The notes below the pieces were generated by a model. That model was not told where the DNA came from. It ran no database searches and worked only from the letters and a program-made list of their open reading frames with translations. Positions 55,422 to 62,078 of a stretch of 64,000 nucleotides of DNA are shown here, piece by piece. The position numbers and the translations under genes are program-made. The stretch spans positions 310,001 through 374,000 of the forward strand of contig NZ_JACJPI010000058.1 of assembly GCF_014695975.1 (NCBI RefSeq). The letters run 5' to 3'. Numbering within the stretch: the stretch's first letter is position 1; each line of letters opens with the position of its first letter. The stretch is from Leptolyngbya sp. FACHB-321. GTDB lineage: Bacteria; Cyanobacteriota; Cyanobacteriia; Leptolyngbyales; Leptolyngbyaceae.

Positions 55422-56627
55422 TCAGGTCAATGCTTTCTCATAGATTCTATAGGTCTTATAAATCGTGCCGCCAGAGGCTTCGATAAGTTTGCGAGAGGGA
55501 TAGTTGTCTTCGTAAACCCAGGAGAGTTCAGCGCGTTTGTAGGGTTTTCCTTTTTGAATGCCACCCTGCATACCCAAATAGATAAGCCCTAACGGCACCA
55601 TTTTGCGGCGAAATTCTGGCAATGAACAAATAGCAACGACTCGTCCTTGATCGATCTGGCGGCGATACCAGAGAAACTTAAGAATGCCGAGCCAATTTAG
55701 CTTGCCGTTAATGTGTTTGAGGGCAATATTGTAATCCGGTAGCCCCATCCAAAAACCAATCATCTCACCGTTGTATTCGGCGATCGGAAACACATCTGGA
55801 TCAACCAAACTTTGTAAATCTTTTGCTTCTTCTAAAAACTCTTCTTGCGTGCGTGGCGTGGAACTCCAGTTATTTGAAAAGGCTTTTGTAAACAGGTTAT
55901 ACAGGCTAATGCAATCTTGCTCAAACCCATCACCTTTGGTTCGTAAAGGACGGAACGTGACACCCGATTTCAGCGCAATGCGATAACCCTTTTCAAACTC
56001 TGGCGACAGCGGTTTGTCTAAGGGAAAGTTGTACGCATAGGCATCTTTCGCCTTCTGCCAGCCATCCTGCTCTACAAACTGCGGGTAGTGGGGCGGATTG
56101 TAGGGCATCATCATCATCGGTGGCGAGTCAAACCCATCCACCAAAAACAGACAGTTGTTATGGGTTGAGAGGTCGATCGGTCCGCGTACAGTGCTCATGC
56201 CCTGATCCCGCAACCACTCACACGCTGCATCCAGTAATGCCTTCGCTACGGCGAAATCAGGCACACACTCAAAATAGCCAAAGAGTCCGACCTTCTGCCC
56301 TTCGCGAGCGATCAAGCGATCGTTGACCGCTGCCACGATTCGACCTAGAAGTGAGGGGTTTCCTTGCTGACGGTTGACCGCCACAAACTGCTGTAAGCGC
56401 CCGTACTGCAAAAACGGATTGGTCGGCGCAAGCTGCTTGGCAATGCTACTGCGGATCGGCGGCACCCAGTTGGGATCGTTGGCGTAAACAACAGCCGGAA
56501 CGTCTAAAAACCATTCTTGCTCTGTTGCTGTTGTTACTGGAATGATTTGAACGGCGATCGCGCTGCCAGTGGTTGCAGTTGGGTTGCTATTAGTTGGGTT
56601 GCTATCAACAGAGGGCTTCACAGTCAC
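55422..56627 (-). CDS. GNAT-like acyltransferase family protein
   Basis: The protein has about 402 residues from GTG 56627, or 400 from GTG 56621, which has AGAGG at better spacing. The longer open frame reaching 56882 crosses a hairpin and a second small frame, and its N-terminus is basic and non-conserved. The body has a low-complexity N-terminal part, then VPAVVYANDPNWVPPI, RGPIDLSTHNNCLFLVDGF, MMMPYNPPHYPQFVEQDGW, and a C-terminal GNAT-like half (FPIAEYNGEMIGFWMGLPD, ELSWVYEDNYPSRKLIEASGG). It resembles a widespread bacterial family of unknown substrate. A 16-base inverted repeat lies directly upstream and may control it. Confidence 0.72.
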   Translation of the reverse strand: MTVKPSVDSNPTNSNPTATTGSAIAVQIIPVTTATEQEWFLDVPAVVYANDPNWVPPIRSSIAKQLAPTNPFLQYGRLQQFVAVNRQQGNPSLLGRIVAAVNDRLIAREGQKVGLFGYFECVPDFAVAKALLDAACEWLRDQGMSTVRGPIDLSTHNNCLFLVDGFDSPPMMMMPYNPPHYPQFVEQDGWQKAKDAYAYNFPLDKPLSPEFEKGYRIALKSGVTFRPLRTKGDGFEQDCISLYNLFTKAFSNNWSSTPRTQEEFLEEAKDLQSLVDPDVFPIAEYNGEMIGFWMGLPDYNIALKHINGKLNWLGILKFLWYRRQIDQGRVVAICSLPEFRRKMVPLGLIYLGMQGGIQKGKPYKRAELSWVYEDNYPSRKLIEASGGTIYKTYRIYEKALT

Positions 56628-56644
56628 GTACCTCTTCCCTTGCT

Positions 56645-56694
56645 TATAGTGCTTTTTAACGATGGAGTCACCGCCATGGTTAAAAAGCACTATA
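56645..56694 (-). promoter_or_regulatory. Long perfect inverted repeat just upstream of the GNAT-like gene
   Basis: Arms of 16 bases (56645-56660 and 56679-56694; core ATAGTGCTTTTTAAC / GTTAAAAAGCACTAT) pair without mismatch. After one mismatch, ATGG/CCAT adds four more pairs, leaving a short loop. It ends about 18 bases before GTG 56627, so on the transcript it would be a strong 5' leader hairpin next to the ribosome site. Alternatively it is an operator. Confidence 0.65.
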
Positions 56695-56718
56695 TCAGCC
56701 TTCCTTGAGCGATCGCGT

Positions 56719-56904
56719 TCACTTTTTGGTATTTTGCGGGTCGTTTCTACCGTTATTCTTTGCAGCAAGATATTTGGTGATCGCTTCTCCAATCTCCTCT
56801 TCTGAAGTCTTTGATGGCTTTTTGGGTGTAAGGCAGTCTGTGATGACCAGAAAGAGTAGACCGGTAAACGTTGCAACGGCAATTTCTATAAGTGTGCAGC
56901 TTTT
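56719..56904 (-). pseudogene. Small single-TM protein frame lacking a normal start codon
   Basis: The open frame of 61 codons reads as a membrane segment (IEIAVATFTGLLFLVI), then TDCLTPKKPSKTSEEEIGEAITKYLAAKN and a polar tail. This looks like a genuine small protein. However, no ATG, GTG or TTG occurs between the upstream stop (56905-56907) and the membrane segment. It is either a gene whose start has mutated, one using a rare ATT/CTG start, or a fragment. It lies upstream of the GNAT-like gene on the same strand. Confidence 0.35.
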
Positions 56905-56949
56905 TTAGTTAAATTAGTTTGCTTTGAGTTGGTTCGTTGGCTGAAAAAA

Positions 56950-57081
56950 CTACTGGGCACAATTGCCGAGTCCTAAGGAAAACAATTGGCAGGCAGCCTG
57001 TCTTTGCTTCAGTGCGCTGGCACTAGCCATAACTTTTTGCTTACGTTCTTGCCAGGGTGCGTTATCTGGGAGGGTGTTATA
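56950..57081 (-). pseudogene. C-terminal gene remnant abutting a repeat end
   Basis: A clean 43-codon frame ends in a stop at 56950-56952 and reads YNTLPDNAPWQERKQKVMAS, then SALKQRQAACQLFSLGLGNCAQ. Its upstream end coincides with the 28-base repeat end at 57081-57108, and no start codon or conserved N-terminus lies beyond. A truncated gene is the simplest reading. The family is not recognised. Confidence 0.4.
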
Positions 57082-57108
57082 CCAATTCCTTAAGATGAGG
57101 CTACAGAT
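57081..57108. repeat. Solitary copy of the 28-base MITE-end motif
   Basis: The sequence starts ACCAATTCCTTAAGATGAGG and ends CTACAGAT. It shares the ACCAATTC start and CTACAGAT end, and the exact 28-base length, with both termini of the element at 58622-58752. No partner end was found within 300 bases. Confidence 0.55.
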
Positions 57109-57110
57109 AC

Positions 57111-57254
57111 TATAAAGTTTCGATCGGATTCAAGCAGCAACCATTAGGACGTGATTCACTTGCAGCTGAGTTGATTGAGCTTTTTCAAACCTCTCGTTTT
57201 ACATCTACTAGCTTTATTGCTACGAGTTGGCAGTTCACGAATCCATGCCGTTAA
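57111..57254 (+). pseudogene. Possible C-terminal gene remnant
   Basis: A 47-codon frame directly after the repeat motif reads YKVSIGFKQQPLGRDSLAAE, then LIELFQTSRFTSTSFIATSW, before a stop. Composition is protein-like but no family is recognised and no start codon exists. It may be the other side of an interrupted gene or chance. Confidence 0.25.
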
Positions 57255-57447
57255 AAGGAATAGCGATCGACAGCATCTTTGAGAAACCACAGCCTTTGGC
57301 AATGTGCATGACGTTATGTCTATCTCTAAGTCATGTGGCACCCCCTCCAACTACGTTGAGAGGATTAGTGTATTGTCATCTGATGCTGACAACAGGCTAG
57401 CAACGTGTCTGTATAGTGAGCCTTTATGAAAGTGACGTAAGGCTTGA
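57255..57447. other. Non-coding stretch among gene remnants
   Basis: No gene, repeat or RNA was recognised between the two remnants. A 64-codon minus-strand frame (57156-57350) has no protein-like features and overlaps the plus-strand remnant. Confidence 0.3.
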
Positions 57448-57707
57448 TCATGCTGCTGGTAATTTAAGACGAACGATCGTACCAGCCATCGGTGCAAGTT
57501 GAATCGCTAGCATTCCACCATGAGTTTGTACAGTACGTTTAGTAAGCGCTAGCACTAGCCCTAACCCAGTACCATCAAACTTTATAGAGCAAAAGCGCTA
57601 GGCAAGGTTCGCAGAATATCGGTTGGGATCGGGTTGTCACCATTAAAAATCTTGATGTAAACATAGTGTGCAGTTAGATGGTTTATTTCCCACTTAATTG
57701 AAGCTAC
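57448..57707 (-). pseudogene. Histidine kinase C-terminal remnant with a frameshift
   Basis: The minus strand reads WEINHLTAHYVYIKIFNGDN then PIPTDILRTLPSAFAL in one frame, matching the N-terminal strands and G1 region of a HATPase domain. After a frameshift near 57,585 it continues KFDGTGLGLVLALTKRTVQT, then HGGMLAIQLAP and GTIVRLKLPAA before a stop at 57448-57450. GTGLGL..TK..V..HGG is a clear G2 box. The upstream half of the kinase is missing (in-frame stop at 57708-57710). Non-functional fragment. Confidence 0.75.
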
Positions 57708-57898
57708 CTACTTATAGACAATGCAGAAGTTATACATATGAACCATAAAGCCTGCGTTCTCATACAAGCTCAATTTGTTTTTAAGCCTCTTCTCATGCAA
57801 AGTGTCGAGAAGTGTTCTAAGGTTCCTTTCAAGCGGTACGATTTGCAGCTCAATTTGCAAAAGTATCTAACTATAAATTGATTCAGGAGAGCTTTCCA

Positions 57899-58354
57899 AT
57901 GAAGAAACTTGCTTACGGTGTTTTGTCTAGCTTACTGATTTTAGCTGCGACAGTACCTGTTCAAGCGACAACGCCAGCCGTGACAGTTGCCCAATCGAAC
58001 TCAGCGGCGATCGAGCAAATGTTTCGAGAACAAAAGGTCTTAGCTGACGAGCTACAGACGCTGATGACGCAAGCAAAAACAATGATGGCTGAAATGAAAG
58101 TGCTCACTTCACTGCCAGAAGGACAGGCTCCAACGATGACTGATTTATACAAGCAGCAACAGATGATACTGGCACGAATTATGACGTTGAGCCAGTCGCG
58201 CTTAGATACTATCTTGCCTAAAAACAATGCGGCAACAGTACAAGATGTCTATCAGCAACAAGCAGCAATAATGACTGAAATGAAAACCATGATGGCTGAA
58301 ATGAAGACCATGATGGAAGCCTATCGCGGTCGGGCTGGCGTTTATAAAAAGTAA
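57899..58354 (+). CDS. Small exported Met/Gln-rich helical protein
   Basis: ATG 57899 has AGGAG 9 bases upstream and gives 151 residues. Residues 1-23 are a signal peptide (LLILAATVPVQA-TT). The mature protein is predicted to be helical with repeated MMAEMK/MTEMKTMM blocks: TQAKTMMAEMKVL once, then TEMKTMMAEMKTMME near the C-terminus. Two halves share a YKQQQMI / YQQQAAIMTEMK pattern, so internal duplication is likely. No family was recognised. A coiled-coil periplasmic protein, or a metal-sequestering Met-rich protein, are the two guesses. Confidence 0.7.
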   Translation: MKKLAYGVLSSLLILAATVPVQATTPAVTVAQSNSAAIEQMFREQKVLADELQTLMTQAKTMMAEMKVLTSLPEGQAPTMTDLYKQQQMILARIMTLSQSRLDTILPKNNAATVQDVYQQQAAIMTEMKTMMAEMKTMMEAYRGRAGVYKK

Positions 58355-58359
58355 TGGGT

Positions 58360-58416
58360 CTTGCAGCAGAGAACGCAGAAGTGCTGAGCAAAAACACTAA
58401 ACTACTCTGCTGCAAG
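58360..58416 (+). terminator. Hairpin after the Met-rich protein gene
   Basis: CTTGCAGCAGAG (58360-58371) and CTCTGCTGCAAG (58405-58416) form a perfect 12-base stem around a 33-base loop. It begins 5 bases after the stop codon. No U-tract follows, so termination or mRNA protection are both possible. Confidence 0.55.
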
Positions 58417-58621
58417 CTTTAACCATTATTGCTACACCTTTTCCAATTGAATAAGCCACACTCTTTGATCCCTTCACTCACTGAAAAGAAACTGTGTCTT
58501 CAATTCAAAAAGTGCTGACTACAGCTTTCTCTGACTGATCCCCCTCAATTCTCCTTATGAAGGGGAAGTCTTAGATAGAGGGATCTTGCTTCGTAGCGTG
58601 CCAAAAGGAAATTAGTATTAC

Positions 58622-58752
58622 ACCAATTCTCCAAAATAGCCCTACAGATTCGTTGCTGCTGACCGCTGACCGTTAGAAGGCTAAAAAGCTGACGGCTGAC
58701 GGCTGACCGCTCACCAAAGATTGCATCTGTAGCGACAGTTTAGGGAAATGGT
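58622..58752. mobile_element. MITE-like element, about 131 bases, with 28-base imperfect terminal repeats
   Basis: The left end (58622-58649) and the inverted right end (58725-58752) match at 21 of 28 positions without gaps, including ACCA.TTC at the outside and CTACAGAT at the inside. The core contains CTGACCGCTGACCG and GCTGACGGCTGACGGCTGACC repeats, also seen in short form near 16,330, 16,420 and 47,600. GTATTAC occurs at both boundaries (58615-58621 and 58751-58757), possibly a target duplication. No transposase is present. Confidence 0.55.
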
Positions 58753-58846
58753 ATTACCTATGGAAATTTGCCTTAGGTCTACCTGAAAAGGACTACGTGA
58801 CTGGATCGGCAAGCACCACAGTATGGAGCGGTTGAACAAAAAAATG

Positions 58847-59749
58847 CTACTGTTCAATCGAGAAATTGGCGAAATCAACAGTGACATCCTTGGGTGTTGC
58901 CCATGATGGATCGTTGCCGCCAAAGAACGTGGAGAAGAAAATGCCTTCAATTTTTAGGGCGTTAGTTGTCCGAAATTGAAGTTTACTTTGATCTAATACT
59001 TTTTTCCCATCTAGCCAAACTTGAACGCGACCGTTTTTCTTTTGAGGGTCGTTCAGTTCAACCTGTTGCTCTAGATGATGCCAAGTACCAGGTGTAAAAG
59101 ACCACTTGCCGCGCCCGATCGAGGTTCCATACTTAGAGCTAGTTGGCAAATAGGCATAAAGTTCGCCCTGCCCCTCTTTACGCCACATAAACCGGGTGGA
59201 AAAGCCGTTTGTACCGTCGGGGTTATCGCCACCACTAGTTTCAGTGCCACCAAATAAGCCTGGTAATTTTCCACCTTTAACAAAGTCAAAGGGCTTAGAG
59301 AAGCGAACGTAATAGCTCAACCGTACAGAGTCTTGTGGTGCTGAAGGCAGATTTGTGTAAAATTGAGTGCCGCCCAAGGGAGCGCCTGTTTTACGGTTAA
59401 CTGCTGGGCTAGCAGATTTGGCTGGATAGCGAACTCTCAAGACTTGTGAGAATCTGGGGTCAGCAAGAATGGCTGTATTTTGCCAACCCCAGTCACCTTG
59501 CTTGCGGATGCGCCATTGTGAGGGCCAGCTAGAACGAGAGAAATTTCCTTTCCACACGCTGCGCTTGGCAACCGAGCGATCGCTAGCGTTGGCTACTTTA
59601 TTAGACTCGGAATTAGATTCAGAGTAAGGCGATCGCTCAACGTTCTCAACGGCTGCGATTGAATTTGGCTGACTACAGCTACTTACAAGCAGGGCAGAAC
59701 CTAGCAATGCAGAGAGCCATAGACAAGCATGAACAACGCTAAACTTCAT
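58847..59749 (-). CDS. Polysaccharide lyase (PL14/PL20-like) lipoprotein
   Basis: The 300-residue protein has a lipoprotein signal (LLVSSC, Cys25), then a Ser/Asn/Glu-rich linker to about 65. A concanavalin-like beta-jellyroll follows: VLRVRYPAKS, GGTQFYTNLP, DSVRLSYYVRFSKPFDFVKGGKLPGLFGG, FSTRFMWRKEGQGELYAY, GTWHHLEQQVELNDP, RVQVWLDGKKVLD. KLPGL with the following loop is characteristic of alginate and glucuronan lyases of PL14 and PL20. It probably cleaves a uronate polymer outside the inner membrane. It lies 26 bases downstream of the Alg8-like polymerase on the same strand, hence in one operon. Confidence 0.75.
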   Translation of the reverse strand: MKFSVVHACLWLSALLGSALLVSSCSQPNSIAAVENVERSPYSESNSESNKVANASDRSVAKRSVWKGNFSRSSWPSQWRIRKQGDWGWQNTAILADPRFSQVLRVRYPAKSASPAVNRKTGAPLGGTQFYTNLPSAPQDSVRLSYYVRFSKPFDFVKGGKLPGLFGGTETSGGDNPDGTNGFSTRFMWRKEGQGELYAYLPTSSKYGTSIGRGKWSFTPGTWHHLEQQVELNDPQKKNGRVQVWLDGKKVLDQSKLQFRTTNALKIEGIFFSTFFGGNDPSWATPKDVTVDFANFSIEQ

Positions 59750-59775
59750 GGCTACCGCAAGGGAATAGATTGTTT

Positions 59776-62013
59776 CTACTGAACACGATCGGCTCTAAGA
59801 TCAGGTTGAACATTAGCATCATTCATAACAATTTTGCTGCGATCAACACCATCTTCTGCCGTCACGTATTGCATTATGACATCCCGCGATCGTTTCAACA
59901 CTAAAGGATAGCGAATGCCTCGCTCTAAATGAAGGTTGCTAAGTGTCGCTTGAGCCACGTTGTCTAAGACCAGGCTATTGATTGCCTTTACAGCATCGGA
60001 GCCAGACGAGCTGTGACGCAACGTAAAGCCGCCAACCTGCACGTTTTGAACAGGTTTTTGTTCAACCTTTGCTGCCGTTTGTGCAACAGCGAGGGCTACT
60101 GTCTGACCCGCTTTTGGCGTAGAAATCGTCAAGATGGCTGTGTCAGCCGTGGGATCAAACTGCGCTAGCAGGATTGTTCTACTAATACCCTGTCCTTTAA
60201 GACGAATGTTGCTGCGATCGATACTAATCGGTTTGAATAAATCAAGCTCACCAATCGGCAGATTGATTTGCACTGGTTTGTCTAGAGGCTGCCGTTTAAT
60301 TAATGCCTGTAAAGCGGCGGCATCATCTTTGCCATCATTCGGCATAATACCGTGGTTAATTGCCTCAACTTGCTGCACTGCTACTTGTTGAGACGCACTA
60401 TGTTTCAGGTGTAAGCCCTCTAGATCCCACAGGGGATTGATCACACCATTCAACCACAGAAGAAAGATTGCAAAGCTAAAAACCTGACTAGCCAGTAAAA
60501 AGCGAGAAATACCAAGTTTCGCAACGCGGCTTCTGCCAGTGCCGTCTGCAGAAATACTTTGATTGCCCCGGTTTGCCCATTTCTGCTTCGCCAAGTTCAT
60601 CTGAGTCCAAATCTTGACCAATGATGAACTCCATTGAGTTGCCAGCAGAATTGGTAAATGAATGGGTTTTGGAGAAGAAGGTCTACCCTGAAAAACGAGC
60701 AGCAGCATCAAGGAGCGACTAAACAAAATCCATGAGGCAATAATGCTAGCCGCAATGAAATGACCTCGAACCATCGAAAGAATGAGGCAGCTTGGGCTAA
60801 TGAGAGAGGTCCAAATACTAATGCGCTGATCCAGCAAGCCATACCAGAGGTAGAAACCTGTTACTTTGGGTCCCAAGGCGATCGCCCGACTATTGTTGCG
60901 GAGCATATTGCCATACCAGCGCCGCATATTTTCATACGCGCGATCAATCACTGAACCTGATACAGTTTCGATCGAGTAAACCAGCGCATCGGGAATGTAG
61001 AGCATATCGTAGCCACGACGGAGCAGCCAGAACCAGGTGCTTTTGTCGTCACCAGAAAGGAATTTAAATCGCCCCCACAACCAATCATCCAGGTTATCGT
61101 TCTCTAGTTGGTCACTGAAAGAGGGATGCAGCGCTGCCTCTGCCCGAAACAGTGAAAAGCGCCCGGTGAGACACATCACTTTGCGAGATAAAGAGTCTGA
61201 GCACATTTGCTGATGTCGCTGAGCAAACCGCATCTGGAACCATTCAGCAAAGAGATAAGACCCTTGCACAACTGGCAGTTCATCCGTGGTTAGCGCTCCC
61301 AAGCGAGGAAACAAACGAAAGAACGGCAGACACTGGCGCAGCGTACCCGGACTTAACTCTGAATCCCCATCCATCAGGGCAATAATCGTCTCTGAGGGAA
61401 GACCATGGCGAACCAACTCTTTTAACCCATCCGCCATTGCCTTACGTTTGCCGTCTTTTTGCACCATCTGAATTAGGTGCATGGAGCGTAACCCTGGATC
61501 TTCAGCCTCCAATACTTGATGAATAAAAGCATTTTCTTCATCACTACTGCTATTGACTAGCAGGGTGATGGGTTGAGCCAGCGTTCTAGCTTCTTGAGCG
61601 ATCGCTCGAAAAACTCGCTCCGTAATCCAGGTTTTCTCTTTATAAGTTGGAACAAGTAAACAGACGGGAGGAAGTTGCTCAGCAGTTAAGGCATTGGCTC
61701 GGCGACGCCAGCGTGGAAAAACCCAACTTAAGTAAATTCGGGAGCGAATACCTCGCAGTATAAAGAGGCTCCACCGCCAGGTACCGACAACACCAAGGCT
61801 AATGAGTGCAAAGACATCCCATACAGCGATTTGCTTTGAACCGTGAGCTAAATACAGCGATGCAAACCCAATGATAGTAATGGCTAGACACGCCAACCAA
61901 TTGAGCTGGTCGTTGAGCGTTTTTTTTGGGGCAGAAACAACTGTAGACATAGACCGGCACTCTCGCAATTTAAAAACACAAAATGAGGGGCTTAAGCGCG
62001 TACGATCGTCCAT
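59776..62013 (-). CDS. Alg8-like family 2 glycosyltransferase fused to a pectate-lyase-like domain
   Basis: The 745-residue inner-membrane polymerase has two N-terminal membrane segments (about 40-90). The GT2 domain has LLVPTYKEK, KRKAMADG, DGDS (215-218), SGDDKSTWFWLL (321-325) and NMRRW (363-366), equivalent to the D, DxD, GDD and xxxRW motifs of processive synthases. FLSGDDKSTW and RNNSRAIALGP with LLDQRISIW match alginate polymerase Alg8. More membrane segments follow (about 385-520). Residues 551-745 are unlike Alg8: NDGKDDAAALQALI and SNIRLKGQGISRTILL are the start of a pectate-lyase-type beta-helix, probably periplasmic. The start may be ATG 62013 or ATG 61950; neither has a strong ribosome site. 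Confidence 0.82.
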   Translation of the reverse strand: MDDRTRLSPSFCVFKLRECRSMSTVVSAPKKTLNDQLNWLACLAITIIGFASLYLAHGSKQIAVWDVFALISLGVVGTWRWSLFILRGIRSRIYLSWVFPRWRRRANALTAEQLPPVCLLVPTYKEKTWITERVFRAIAQEARTLAQPITLLVNSSSDEENAFIHQVLEAEDPGLRSMHLIQMVQKDGKRKAMADGLKELVRHGLPSETIIALMDGDSELSPGTLRQCLPFFRLFPRLGALTTDELPVVQGSYLFAEWFQMRFAQRHQQMCSDSLSRKVMCLTGRFSLFRAEAALHPSFSDQLENDNLDDWLWGRFKFLSGDDKSTWFWLLRRGYDMLYIPDALVYSIETVSGSVIDRAYENMRRWYGNMLRNNSRAIALGPKVTGFYLWYGLLDQRISIWTSLISPSCLILSMVRGHFIAASIIASWILFSRSLMLLLVFQGRPSSPKPIHLPILLATQWSSSLVKIWTQMNLAKQKWANRGNQSISADGTGRSRVAKLGISRFLLASQVFSFAIFLLWLNGVINPLWDLEGLHLKHSASQQVAVQQVEAINHGIMPNDGKDDAAALQALIKRQPLDKPVQINLPIGELDLFKPISIDRSNIRLKGQGISRTILLAQFDPTADTAILTISTPKAGQTVALAVAQTAAKVEQKPVQNVQVGGFTLRHSSSGSDAVKAINSLVLDNVAQATLSNLHLERGIRYPLVLKRSRDVIMQYVTAEDGVDRSKIVMNDANVQPDLRADRVQ

Positions 62014-62078
62014 GCCTGCACTATAAGAACAGACTTACAAGGACAGACATACAAGGATAAATAGCAACGAAATCGTCT

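Noticed and set aside
56628-56882. 85-codon N-terminal extension of the GNAT-like protein
   Set aside because: It would translate through the long inverted repeat and overlaps another, more protein-like frame; AGAGG supports the GTG start at 56627/56621.
56705-56908. 67-codon plus-strand frame
   Set aside because: It is antisense to the small membrane-protein frame and to the GNAT leader, and lacks a ribosome site.
57156-57350. 64-codon minus-strand frame
   Set aside because: Cys/Arg/Ser-rich composition, no ribosome site, and overlap with a better plus-strand remnant.
54272-58354. Defence island or prophage in the accessory region
   Set aside because: No nuclease, methylase, toxin-antitoxin, integrase or phage structural gene was seen.
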